Positions 54,886-63,834 of a stretch of DNA of 64,000 bases are shown piece by piece; the stretch's first letter is position 1, and each line of letters begins with the position of its first letter. Position numbers and translations under genes: made by a program. Origin of the DNA: a bacterium (GTDB lineage: Bacteria > JAMCPX01); contig JAJYLN010000005.1 of assembly GCA_021787665.1 (NCBI GenBank), forward strand, positions 1-64,000, written 5' to 3'. Under the pieces are notes generated by a model. It was not told the DNA's origin, ran no database searches, and saw nothing but the letters and a program-made list of their open reading frames with translations.

Positions 54886-57590
54886 AGCTCAAAAAGGCTA
54901 TCATTTACTCAGGGGCAGCACTGGTTCTGATCGTTGCCATCCTGCTTGTGCTCCCCTTCGTGATCAATCTGGACAGGTACATAGGCAAGATAACGGCACC
55001 CGTAAGCAAGGCCATCGGCAGGCAGGTCTCCATCAAGCACATCAGGCTGACCATACTGACCGGACTCGGCGTCGAGCTGAAGGGGGTCACGGTCGCAGAA
55101 AAGGCCCCGGCGAAGAGGCCCTTCGTGCACGTGGATGATATTGATGTCGGGGTCAAACTGCTCCCTCTGCTGAAAAAGGAGATAGACATAAGCAGGGTGA
55201 TACTGCTCAGGCCGGACGTTCACATCGTGCGGTACGAGAACGGGACCTACAACTTCTCCGATCTCCTGAAGACCGCACCCGCAACCACCCACCGGGCGCA
55301 GACAAAGAAGGCGGCCACGGGCATACCGGCAGGCTTCTCTCTTGACAGACTTGCCCTGTCGCACGGTACGATCGATATCTCTTCCTTCCAGCACAAAAGA
55401 GAGCACGATTACCGTATAAGCGACATCAACCTGGAGGTAAACGACTTCAACGCCAGCAGCCCCTTCACCATGGCACTCGGCGTTCACTTCGCCAGTCTCA
55501 AAGAAGCCAGCCTGAACGTACAAGGCAAGGTCGGTCCCCTCGGCCAGCAGCCGTCCCTGGAGACGCTCCCGATCGACATGGCGGTCTCCATGAAACATAT
55601 AGACATACCGTACATGCTCGCGCTCGCAGGGATCAAGAGCAAGGTGCTCGCTGCCGGTACCCTTGACGTGCACGAAACACTCAAGTCCTCGTCCGGCACC
55701 ACGAACATAGACGGCAGGATCGGCTTCTCCGGGCTGACGCTGACCAACGGCACGATTGAGCCCTTTGCACTGACAAACAGACTGCAAGTGCACCAGCGAC
55801 AGAAGCTCCTGTCCATAAAGGACATTACGCTCAGTTCACGGGGCATCGAGCTGGGTCTTCAGGGTGATATGAGCATCCCGGGCATGACGATAAACGCCAG
55901 TCTCGCTTCCAGGAAGCTGTCCATCGAGGACCTGCTTGCATTCTACAGCCCGCTGAAACAGATGCTGCCGGCCGCAGTATCGATAAGCGGCAACGTGGGC
56001 GTCACAACGGAGGTCCATGACGACAAAACCGGGATCCGGGCGCGTGGTGCCGTCGACCTCCAGGACGCGACGGTACGGTACAAGGACCTGTTCGAGAAGC
56101 CGGCATCGACGCCGCTACGGCTGTCCTACGCTCTCTCCAAGCGGGGCAACCTCGTGTCTCTGAGCGACCTGAAGCTCGTGATCGCCAGCATCGCCCTGTC
56201 TGCGGCCGGGACCGTCTCGATGGCGGGCGACATGCCGGGCAACATCAGGATCAGCACCGGCAGCGTGGACCTGCAGTCTTTGCAGGGCATCGTACCCCTG
56301 ATAAAGACCTACAGTGCCTCCGGCAGCCTTACCCTGTCGGCAAACGCGAAGGGGCCGCTGAAAGAGCCCGGGAAGCTCGCCATTACCGGGGGGATCAGGG
56401 TAAACAAGGTGTCCGCCCGGATAGCATCGCTGCCCAAACCCGTGAAGTCCCTTGCCATGGACGCCTCATTCACACGCAACAGCGTTGCGCTCAAGTCGAT
56501 GAGCATACAGATCGGACACTCGACAATCGACGCCAGCGGGAACATCGCGGACTTTGCAGCCCCCCGGGGCAGGATCTCCATCAGCTCGCCATATCTCGAT
56601 GTCGATGAGCTGACCCCCGCATCGAAGCAGGGACAGGGGACACCCGCAAAACAGCCGGCACAGACAAAGCCCGGCGAGCAGCCTTCCATCCTCGACCGAG
56701 CCGACATCACCCTGTTTGCACGTGTCCAGAAAGGCATCATAAAGAAGGCTCCCTTCGCGGACCTCGTCGCTCTGGCGAGGCTCGCAAAAGGCACGATCGT
56801 CCTGGACAGGTTCAACATCAGGGCATTCGACGGCAGCATTGCCGCGAACGGTACCGTGGGCATGAAGGGGACCAAGCCCTATGACCTCCATCTCAAAACC
56901 GTGGGTCTGAACCTCGGTACTATGCTCAACACCTTTACCTCGTACAAAGACATCATGACCGGCCGGCTGGGGACCACCATCGCACTTAACGGCAACACGG
57001 CCGACTTGAAACACAGCGTGTGCGGGAACGGCGTGCTCACCGTCACGAACGGCGAGATAAAGACCTTCTCGGTCCTGTCGCAGCTCCTGGGCATCGCGAG
57101 TCTCGCGGGCGCCGGCAACGGGCAAACGACGAAATTTAATGCCCTCAAGCTAACGGCGGTCATCGATCACGGGAAGGTCTCCTCGAAAGATCTGCAGATG
57201 TCGAGCACTGATCTCGACGTCATGGCCAACGGCTATTTCGATACGGATGGCAACCTGAACTATCACGGCATCGGCACCCTCTCGCGGACTCTGTCGAACG
57301 GCGTAGGCGGCACGGCCGGGCAGCTCATCAAGAACGGACACGGCCAGGTAGAGGTACCGTTCATACTGACCGGAGAGGTCCGAAGGCCCTCGTTCAGTCT
57401 CGACCAGGCGGTGTTTCAGCAGAGGCTCCGGGAGAACGCAAAGAAACAGGTCATCCGGCAGTTGAACAACCAGCTCAACAACGAACTCAAGTCGAACCAG
57501 CAGCTCAAGCAGTTGAACCAGGGCCAGAACAAGAACATCCAGAACCTGCAGCAGCAGGGCAGGAAGGCCCTGCAGAACCTGTTCAGATGA
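54882..57590 (+). CDS. AsmA family envelope protein
   Basis: A 902-residue protein with one N-terminal membrane helix (about 6-29) followed by a very long beta-rich region of the AsmA type, including the typical N-terminal VSKAIGRQVSI-like segment and the C-terminal AsmA_2 region with GNGVLTVTNGEIKTF. Proteins of this class form a lipid-conducting groove between the two membranes. The end is rich in Gln/Asn/Lys. Gene overlaps on both sides (gatB and mtnA) indicate an operon. Precise lipid substrate is unknown. Confidence 0.88.
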   Translation: MKLKKAIIYSGAALVLIVAILLVLPFVINLDRYIGKITAPVSKAIGRQVSIKHIRLTILTGLGVELKGVTVAEKAPAKRPFVHVDDIDVGVKLLPLLKKEIDISRVILLRPDVHIVRYENGTYNFSDLLKTAPATTHRAQTKKAATGIPAGFSLDRLALSHGTIDISSFQHKREHDYRISDINLEVNDFNASSPFTMALGVHFASLKEASLNVQGKVGPLGQQPSLETLPIDMAVSMKHIDIPYMLALAGIKSKVLAAGTLDVHETLKSSSGTTNIDGRIGFSGLTLTNGTIEPFALTNRLQVHQRQKLLSIKDITLSSRGIELGLQGDMSIPGMTINASLASRKLSIEDLLAFYSPLKQMLPAAVSISGNVGVTTEVHDDKTGIRARGAVDLQDATVRYKDLFEKPASTPLRLSYALSKRGNLVSLSDLKLVIASIALSAAGTVSMAGDMPGNIRISTGSVDLQSLQGIVPLIKTYSASGSLTLSANAKGPLKEPGKLAITGGIRVNKVSARIASLPKPVKSLAMDASFTRNSVALKSMSIQIGHSTIDASGNIADFAAPRGRISISSPYLDVDELTPASKQGQGTPAKQPAQTKPGEQPSILDRADITLFARVQKGIIKKAPFADLVALARLAKGTIVLDRFNIRAFDGSIAANGTVGMKGTKPYDLHLKTVGLNLGTMLNTFTSYKDIMTGRLGTTIALNGNTADLKHSVCGNGVLTVTNGEIKTFSVLSQLLGIASLAGAGNGQTTKFNALKLTAVIDHGKVSSKDLQMSSTDLDVMANGYFDTDGNLNYHGIGTLSRTLSNGVGGTAGQLIKNGHGQVEVPFILTGEVRRPSFSLDQAVFQQRLRENAKKQVIRQLNNQLNNELKSNQQLKQLNQGQNKNIQNLQQQGRKALQNLFR

Positions 57591-58636
57591 AGGCGTCGTT
57601 CTTCACAATCCTGCCGAGGGAAGATCATATTCTGATCCTTGACCAGAGGCTACTGCCCGGTAAGAAGCACTACCTCAGGGTGAGGACCTATAGAGACGCT
57701 CACGACGCGATACGGGACATGGCAGTACGGGGTGCGCCGGCGATCGGCGTTACGGCGGCGTTCGGCCTGTGGCTTGCGGCAAGGGCCGCCAGGACGAAGG
57801 ACCGCAGGACATACAAGGCAGAGCTCGAGAGGGCCGGGCGCTACCTCGTCAGTTCGCGGCCAACCGCCCACAATCTGCCGTGGGCAATTCGGAGGATGCT
57901 CCGGGTAGCGAAGGCAGAGCAGTCATCTCCCCTTTCAATAACAGAAAGGCTGTACACCGAGGCGCTGCACATATTCCATGAGGACATCGAGGCGAACAAG
58001 CGGATGGGCGACCTCGGCGCGAAACTCATACCGGACGGTGCCACCGTCCTCACGCACTGCAACGCCGGCACCCTTGCGACTGCCGGCTACGGCACAGCCC
58101 TCGGGGTTCTGCGCTCGGCGAAGAGCGCGGGCAAGCGGCTCAAAGTCTTCGTCGACGAGACGAGGCCGTTCCTGCAGGGCGCACGACTGACCGCGTGGGA
58201 ACTCAACGAGGACGGGTTCGACGTCACCCTGATCACCGACAGCATGGCAGGCTGGATGATGAAGCAGGACCTCATCGACGCATGCATCGTCGGTGCCGAC
58301 CGTATCGCGCTGAACGGGGACGTCGCGAACAAGATTGGCACCTACAGCGTCGCTGTGCTCGCGCGCGTGCACAGCATTCCGTTCTATGTCGCCGCTCCGT
58401 CGTCGACCTTCGATGCGGGCATATCGTCCGGCAGGGACATTGTCATAGAGGAACGGGCACACAAGGAGGTCATCACCCTATCGGACAGGGTAATAGCCCC
58501 GGCAGGAATAAAGGTGCGCAACCCTGCCTTCGACGTGACGCCGGCCACGTATATCACCGCGATAATAACGGAGAAGGGCATCATCCATGCCCCCTACGCA
58601 AGGGCCATACGGGGCCTCCTGAAACAGACAACGTGA
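57587..58636 (+). CDS. mtnA: S-methyl-5-thioribose-1-phosphate isomerase
   Basis: MtnA isomerises methylthioribose-1-phosphate to the ribulose form in methionine salvage. The 349-residue eIF2B-like chain has the catalytic Cys in LTHCNAGTLATAGYGTALG and the catalytic Asp in VGADRIALNGDVANKIGTY. No other methionine-salvage gene is close by. It overlaps the AsmA gene and the DUF218 gene by four bases each. Confidence 0.95.
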   Translation: MKASFFTILPREDHILILDQRLLPGKKHYLRVRTYRDAHDAIRDMAVRGAPAIGVTAAFGLWLAARAARTKDRRTYKAELERAGRYLVSSRPTAHNLPWAIRRMLRVAKAEQSSPLSITERLYTEALHIFHEDIEANKRMGDLGAKLIPDGATVLTHCNAGTLATAGYGTALGVLRSAKSAGKRLKVFVDETRPFLQGARLTAWELNEDGFDVTLITDSMAGWMMKQDLIDACIVGADRIALNGDVANKIGTYSVAVLARVHSIPFYVAAPSSTFDAGISSGRDIVIEERAHKEVITLSDRVIAPAGIKVRNPAFDVTPATYITAIITEKGIIHAPYARAIRGLLKQTT

Positions 58637-59223
58637 AGCGCGTCTACATCGTTACGCTCATCGGAACGCTGTTGCTGATCGTGGGCCTTTTCACTGCATA
58701 CCCGCTGCTGGAGCGGGAGCTCTACTTGGGCGATACACCCCACAAAGCCAACGCCATCATCGTGCTGAGCGGCGACGCCGAGCCGGACTACCTGCGGACC
58801 AGGAAGGCCGTCGAGCTATACAAGCAAGGGTATGCCCGCTACATCATATTTACGGGCTACGGAGCTGCCGGAGACAGCGGAGAGTTCCTGTCGAAGATAG
58901 CTGCCCACCACGGCATACCCATGACCGCGATTATCATAGAGCCCTACGCGAGGAGCACCTACGAGAATTTCTTCTTTTCAAGACCCCTCGTTCTGGGACA
59001 CGGGTTCAGGTCCATACTGATCGTGACGTCCCCGTACCACCAGCTCAGGGCATACCTCGTCGCGAAGAAGATCTTCAGGGACACGGGCGTACGGATCTAC
59101 AACTGCGCATCCCACAGGCCCTACACACTCGCGGCCGGCATCGGGACCAGCATCCGGGAGGCGCGGTTCGTTTTTATGGAATATATAAAGTTTTTCGGCT
59201 ATTACCTGCTCGGAAGGATATAA
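58633..59223 (+). CDS. YdcF/SanA-like DUF218 protein
   Basis: A 196-residue membrane-anchored DUF218 domain protein, like SanA/ElyC which affect envelope integrity. It has one N-terminal helix (about 3-22), then IIVLSGD, the YIIFTGYG strand, EPYARSTYENFFFS, and IVTSPYHQLRA, the standard DUF218 motifs. I chose GTG 58633, which overlaps the mtnA stop (GTGA); the longer open frame from 58195 lies inside mtnA. Substrate is unknown. Confidence 0.88.
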   Translation: MKRVYIVTLIGTLLLIVGLFTAYPLLERELYLGDTPHKANAIIVLSGDAEPDYLRTRKAVELYKQGYARYIIFTGYGAAGDSGEFLSKIAAHHGIPMTAIIIEPYARSTYENFFFSRPLVLGHGFRSILIVTSPYHQLRAYLVAKKIFRDTGVRIYNCASHRPYTLAAGIGTSIREARFVFMEYIKFFGYYLLGRI

Positions 59224-59240
59224 AAGGAAGGAGCGATGTT

Positions 59241-60365
59241 ATGATAAAGCAATTAGACCTGTCCGCGCACGATAGCGGACTACGCGAGGAGATCCTGCAC
59301 AAGGTTCAGCAGGTCTTCGAAACCCAGCAGTTCGTACTCGGGTGCTTCGTGGATGAATTCGAACGGGCGTGCGAGGCATACCTCGACGTCAGGCATGCCG
59401 TGGCAGTTGCATCGGGATCGGACGCGCTGTACCTTTCCCTCATGGCGATGGGAATCAAAAGGGGGGACAGGGTGATAACGACGCCGTTCACCTTTTTTGC
59501 GACCGTATCGGCCATAACGCGACTCGGTGCCTTCCCGGTGTTCGTCGATATAGAGCCGGACACCTTCAACATAGCCGGCAAGGGTATCGAACAGGCGCTG
59601 AAGAGACACCGGGGCATAAAGGCTATTCTGCCGGTACATCTCTACGGCAGGAGCGCGGACATGGAGGCCATAACCGGACTCGCCAAGGAGTACGGCGTGC
59701 GTGTCGTAGAGGACGCGGCGCAGGCCTTCGGAGCACGCTGTGTTCTGGATCATGGATTCAGGAAGGCAGGGACGGTCGGAGACGCCGGGTGCTTCTCTTT
59801 CTACCCGACGAAGAACCTCGGGGCAGCAGGCGACGCCGGTATGGTGGTCACGAACGACGACAGGATTGCCGGGCTGCTTCGCATGCTGCGGGTACATGGG
59901 TCCCCGGAGAGGTACCTGCACACACACCCGGGCATCAACAGCAGGATGGACGGGCTGCAGGCTGCGGTGCTGTCCGTAAAGCTCGGCCACATAGAACGGT
60001 GGAACCACACGAGGATGGAGCTCGCGAGGAGGTACACGGAGATGTTCAGGGACAGGGGACTGGACCGTGTCATAACCCTCCCCGAGGTACCGGAAGATGC
60101 GACCCACATATTTCACCAGTACACGATACGGGTAAGGGACAGGGACACTCTTAGGGAGGCCCTCAGAAAGGACGGCATCGGCACGGAGGTCTACTACCCC
60201 ATCCCGCTCCACCTCCAGCCGGTCTTCAGATACTTGAAGTACAGGAAGGGCAGCTTCAGACAGGCCGAGGTCGCCGCACAGCAGGTGTTGAGCCTTCCTC
60301 TGTACCCGGAGCTATCGGAAGACCAGCAAAGGGAAATCGTGGACGCGCTACAGCGTCATCTTTAA
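59241..60365 (+). CDS. DegT/DnrJ/EryC1/StrS-family sugar aminotransferase
   Basis: A PLP-dependent aminotransferase of nucleotide-sugar synthesis, 374 residues. The PLP lysine lies in FSFYPTKNLGAAGDAGM. Other motifs include SGSDALYLSLMA near the start and HIFHQYTIRV near residue 290. It transfers amino groups to keto-sugars used in O-antigen or other glycans, consistent with the glycan genes elsewhere in the window. GGAAGGAG precedes the ATG. Confidence 0.92.
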   Translation: MIKQLDLSAHDSGLREEILHKVQQVFETQQFVLGCFVDEFERACEAYLDVRHAVAVASGSDALYLSLMAMGIKRGDRVITTPFTFFATVSAITRLGAFPVFVDIEPDTFNIAGKGIEQALKRHRGIKAILPVHLYGRSADMEAITGLAKEYGVRVVEDAAQAFGARCVLDHGFRKAGTVGDAGCFSFYPTKNLGAAGDAGMVVTNDDRIAGLLRMLRVHGSPERYLHTHPGINSRMDGLQAAVLSVKLGHIERWNHTRMELARRYTEMFRDRGLDRVITLPEVPEDATHIFHQYTIRVRDRDTLREALRKDGIGTEVYYPIPLHLQPVFRYLKYRKGSFRQAEVAAQQVLSLPLYPELSEDQQREIVDALQRHL

Positions 60366-60382
60366 GGGCTGGACCGTGGCGG

Positions 60383-61177
60383 ATGCACACACAAACCATA
60401 GACCTGTACGGATGCAGGATCGCCTTCAGAGTTTCGCAGGGTAGCGGCACCTGCCTGCTGTTCCTCCACGGGGCCGGCTCTGCCGGCGCGGTATGGCAGG
60501 CTCAAGGGGACTTCTTTCAGACGCTTGCGCCCGTGATCATACCCGATCTCCCGGGGCATGGGGACTCGCCCGGCAGGGGCCGCACCTCCATTGACGCGTA
60601 TGCAGGCATCGTGACCGAGCTTATGGCGGCCCTCGGGAAGGGGCCCTTCGTCGTGATCGGACATTCGATGGGCGGCGCCATAGCACAAACGATAGCCCTT
60701 GCGCACCCTGAAATGATCATGGGCCTCGTGCTCATGGGGACCGGGGCCAGGCTGCGGGTGACCGGGCAGATCTTCACGGCCATCGAAGCAGATTACGACC
60801 AGTATCTGGACCTTGCCAGCAGCTTTTCAGTCCCGGCTACGGCAGGGCAGCCCATCGTATCACGGCTCAGAGAGCTCTTTTCGAAGACGGAAAAAGCCGT
60901 GGTCTCCGGCGATTTTAGGGCGTGCGATGACTTCGACATCATGGACAGGGTCGCATCCATACGTACGAGGACCCTGATCATCAACGGCGACAGCGACATG
61001 ATGACGCCCCTGAAATACGCGCAGTACCTCCATGAGCAGATCCCCGGCTCACGCCTGCACGTCATGGCCGGCACGGGACACATGGCCATGATCGAGAGGC
61101 CGGAGGAGGTCAACGCCGCCATCAAGGAGTTCCTGTTTACTTGCTTCCGGACTCGTTGTGACACATACTATGGTTGA
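60383..61177 (+). CDS. Alpha/beta hydrolase
   Basis: A 264-residue hydrolase with nucleophile Ser95 in GHSMGG (93-98), acid Asp205 in GDSDMMTP, and His233 in GTGHMAM. HGAG at 29-32 supplies the oxyanion hole. It has no signal peptide. Substrate is unclear: esterase or C-C hydrolase are both possible. It lies 17 bases after the aminotransferase. Confidence 0.88.
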   Translation: MHTQTIDLYGCRIAFRVSQGSGTCLLFLHGAGSAGAVWQAQGDFFQTLAPVIIPDLPGHGDSPGRGRTSIDAYAGIVTELMAALGKGPFVVIGHSMGGAIAQTIALAHPEMIMGLVLMGTGARLRVTGQIFTAIEADYDQYLDLASSFSVPATAGQPIVSRLRELFSKTEKAVVSGDFRACDDFDIMDRVASIRTRTLIINGDSDMMTPLKYAQYLHEQIPGSRLHVMAGTGHMAMIERPEEVNAAIKEFLFTCFRTRCDTYYG

Positions 61178-61189
61178 AAGGAGGCTGCC

Positions 61190-61789
61190 ATGAACAAGAA
61201 CCCTTCAAAGAAGTATGTCCTCAAAGACGGTTCCGAGATAACGATACGAGCAATGGCCAGAAACGATGGAAGCGCCCTGCATGAATTCTTCAAGCATATC
61301 CCGGAAGAAGACAGGCTGTTCCTGAAACACGACGTCGTGGACAAAAAGATTATCGAGCAATGGGCAAAGGACCTCGACTACAACAGGGTCCTGCCTTTGC
61401 TTGCAATCGATAGCGGGGATCACATCATCGGCGATGCCACTCTCCACACGACGGACTACGGGTGGTCAAGGCACCTTGGAGAGATTCGCCTCGTGGTGGG
61501 GAGGGCGTATCGGGGCAGGGGCGTTGGCTTTGCGTTGTCGAAAGAGATATTCATCAATGCGCTCGAGAGGGGCCTTCTGAAGATCACTGCGCAGATGGCC
61601 GCGGACCAGAAAGGGGCGATCAAGGTTTTCGAGAATCTCGGCTTTACGAGAGAGGCCGTGCTGAAGAACCAGATCATAGACCTGAAGGGCCAGACGCACG
61701 ACCTTATCATCATGACGAACGACGTCAGTGAGGCGGTCAAGGCCATGGAGCGATACGAGGCGGAGAACCTCGTGAAGACCACGGAATAG
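61190..61789 (+). CDS. GNAT family N-acetyltransferase
   Basis: A 199-residue acetyl-CoA-dependent acyltransferase. The acetyl-CoA loop is RGRGVG within VVGRAYRGRGVGFALS, followed by the conserved GAIKVFENLGFTREA strand. The N-terminal part (EEDRLFLKHDVVD) resembles the GNAT domains linked to protein-lysine acetylation, but the target is unknown. AAAGGAGG precedes the ATG. An intrinsic terminator follows. Confidence 0.88.
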   Translation: MNKNPSKKYVLKDGSEITIRAMARNDGSALHEFFKHIPEEDRLFLKHDVVDKKIIEQWAKDLDYNRVLPLLAIDSGDHIIGDATLHTTDYGWSRHLGEIRLVVGRAYRGRGVGFALSKEIFINALERGLLKITAQMAADQKGAIKVFENLGFTREAVLKNQIIDLKGQTHDLIIMTNDVSEAVKAMERYEAENLVKTTE

Positions 61790-61806
61790 CCGCCCCTTCT
61801 TCCCGT

Positions 61807-61849
61807 AAAGCGCTACGTCCTAACCGTAGGACACCGCTTTGCTTTTCTC
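61807..61849 (+). terminator. Intrinsic terminator after the acetyltransferase gene
   Basis: An outer stem AAAGCG/CGCTTT (61807-61812 with 61835-61840) encloses a hairpin GTCCTA-ACCG-TAGGAC (61817-61832), followed by GCTTTTCTCC. It separates this unit from apgM. Confidence 0.6.
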
Positions 61850-61867
61850 CGGGAATACCGGTATGTA
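61839..61867 (+). promoter_or_regulatory. Candidate promoter for apgM
   Basis: TTGCTT (61839-61844) and TATGTA (61862-61867) are 17 bases apart. The start is predicted near 61874, just before a GGAAGG ribosome site. The -35 overlaps the upstream terminator. Confidence 0.5.
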
Positions 61868-61891
61868 GTTGACAGGAAGGCAGGACCGGAT

Positions 61892-63094
61892 ATGAAGTAC
61901 ATCGTATTACAGGGCGACGGCATGGCCGACTACCCCCTCGAAAGGCTGGGGGGCCGGACCCCACTCTCGTACGCCCGAAAGAAGAACATAGATGAACTTG
62001 CGAAGAAGAGCATCGTCGGCATGGTACGCACGATCCCGGCCGGCATGCATCCCGGAAGCGATATCGGCAACCTGTCCATATTCGGCTACGACCCTGCACG
62101 GTACTACACGGGCAGGGCCCCGATAGAAGCGGCCGGCCAGGGCATAGCGCTGGGCATGGACGACGTCGCGTGCAGGTGTAACCTCGTCACGCTGGACAAG
62201 TCCGCGGGTATGACGCGCATGAAAGACTATAGCGCTGGCCACATCACGACGGAAGAGGCCATCGAGCTTATGCGGGCTCTCTCGTCGTCGCTACAGCTGG
62301 ACGGCTTCAGGCTGTACCCCGGGGTTAGCTACCGGCACCTCATGGTCTGGCAGCACGGCCTCGACCGTATACAGACCTTCCCTCCCCACGATATCGCGGA
62401 CCAGGACATAGCCGGACACATGCCGGCCGGCGACGGTGCCGACCGGCTGACTTCGCTCATCGAGTCATCGTGGGATATTCTCGAGGCACACCCGGTAAAT
62501 ATAAAAAGAAAGGCGCTCGGGAAGGCGCCGGCAAACAGCATCTGGCTATGGGGCCTTGGAAAGGCCCTGCGTATACCGCCGTTCAGGCAGGTGTACGGGC
62601 TCTCCGGTGCATGCATATCGGCGGTCGATCTGGTGAGGGGCATCGCGAGGCTTGCCGGCTTCGCTATCGTCGAGGTGCCGGGGATCACGGGCTGGGTCGA
62701 CACGAACTACAGCGGCAAGGCAGCGTACGGCGTGACCGCACTGAAGGACCATGACATCGTCTACATCCACGTCGAAGCGCCGGACGAGGCTGGGCACAAC
62801 GGCGACATAGCGCTCAAGGTCAAGGCCATAGAGGATTTCGATGAAAAGGTGGTGGGCGGTGTAAGGGACCACCTGCAAGGGGCCGGACCGTACCGGATCC
62901 TCATCATGCCGGACCACAGGACGCCGATAGCACGGAAAACGCACACGGAAGAGCCGGTGCCGTTCCTCTTGTACGATTCGGAGCACGAGGTCAGGAATGC
63001 ATACCCCTATGATGAGGCCGGCGCGGGGAAAAGCGGCATTTTCATAGAGAACGGTTTCGAGATCATGTCGATGCTCCTGAAGGACAGACGGTAG
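61892..63094 (+). CDS. apgM: Cofactor-independent phosphoglycerate mutase, archaeal ApgM type
   Basis: ApgM interconverts 3- and 2-phosphoglycerate in glycolysis/gluconeogenesis. The 400-residue alkaline-phosphatase-fold protein has QGDGMADYPLERLGG at the start, the metal/serine site GSDIGNLSIFGYDP, HVEAPDEAGHNGD and MPDHRTP. The family is also annotated as ThrB-like homoserine kinase, but the glycolytic role is better supported by the motifs. It has its own promoter. Confidence 0.92.
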   Translation: MKYIVLQGDGMADYPLERLGGRTPLSYARKKNIDELAKKSIVGMVRTIPAGMHPGSDIGNLSIFGYDPARYYTGRAPIEAAGQGIALGMDDVACRCNLVTLDKSAGMTRMKDYSAGHITTEEAIELMRALSSSLQLDGFRLYPGVSYRHLMVWQHGLDRIQTFPPHDIADQDIAGHMPAGDGADRLTSLIESSWDILEAHPVNIKRKALGKAPANSIWLWGLGKALRIPPFRQVYGLSGACISAVDLVRGIARLAGFAIVEVPGITGWVDTNYSGKAAYGVTALKDHDIVYIHVEAPDEAGHNGDIALKVKAIEDFDEKVVGGVRDHLQGAGPYRILIMPDHRTPIARKTHTEEPVPFLLYDSEHEVRNAYPYDEAGAGKSGIFIENGFEIMSMLLKDRR

Positions 63095-63176
63095 ACACAA
63101 CGGGCGTGCATGGGCCCCTATCTTATTGCAATTTTCCGGTTAGTATGAGCATGTATCCTTCATAAGGAGCGTACCC

Positions 63177-63818
63177 ATGGAAGAAGAGCTTTTTAAAAGG
63201 TTTGGCAAGACGTTCCCGAAGGGCACGATACTGTTCCACGAGGGCGATACCGGCGAGGACATGTACATCATCAACACCGGCAAGGTAAAGATCTTCAAGG
63301 AGATAGGGGGCACGGAAAAGGTCCTAGCCGTTCTCGGTGTCTCGGACTTCTTCGGCGAGATGTCGCTCCTCAACAGGAAGCCGCGCTCCGCAAGCGCCGA
63401 AGTCGTGGAGGATGCAAAGATACTCGTCATCAATAACAGCACCTTCGACACGATGATACGAAGCAACGCGGAGATAGCGCTGCGTATCATTCGGATCCTG
63501 TCGAAGAGGCTCGATGATGCCGACGTCCAGATAGCCAATCTGATGATAAAGGACTCGAGTCAGAGGGTCCTCGTGACACTCATCAAGCTGGCGGACGGCG
63601 GCACAAAAATAGACACCGGCACGTTCCTCAAGGCAGATACCGATTACCTGGCCATAACGACCGGGCTCGAAAAGGAGAAGGTGCGGGAGATAGTGGAGCG
63701 ACTCATGAAGAACAGGCTCATCGAGCAGACGAACAACGGGATCCTGATCCGGAACAAGGACAACCTGAAGAAGTATCTCGACTACCTGGTCATGAAAGAG
63801 CAGTTCGAGGGGATGTGA
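63177..63818 (+). CDS. Crp/Fnr family transcriptional regulator
   Basis: A 213-residue regulator with an N-terminal cyclic-nucleotide-binding barrel (about 1-120, with FFGEMSLLNRKPRSASAEV resembling the phosphate-binding cassette) and a C-terminal HTH_Crp winged helix (about 140-205, with the recognition region DYLAITTGLEKEKVREIVERL). It lacks the N-terminal cysteines of an FNR iron-sulfur protein. The cassette Gly-Glu and Arg residues suggest that it may bind a cyclic nucleotide. The next gene may encode the matching phosphodiesterase. Confidence 0.9.
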   Translation: MEEELFKRFGKTFPKGTILFHEGDTGEDMYIINTGKVKIFKEIGGTEKVLAVLGVSDFFGEMSLLNRKPRSASAEVVEDAKILVINNSTFDTMIRSNAEIALRIIRILSKRLDDADVQIANLMIKDSSQRVLVTLIKLADGGTKIDTGTFLKADTDYLAITTGLEKEKVREIVERLMKNRLIEQTNNGILIRNKDNLKKYLDYLVMKEQFEGM

Positions 63819-63834
63819 GCCACTGCGGGGCCCT

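Noticed and set aside
58195-58632. Upstream extension of the DUF218 gene
   Set aside because: This part lies wholly inside mtnA in another frame; the GTGA overlap at 58633 and the following membrane helix mark the true start.
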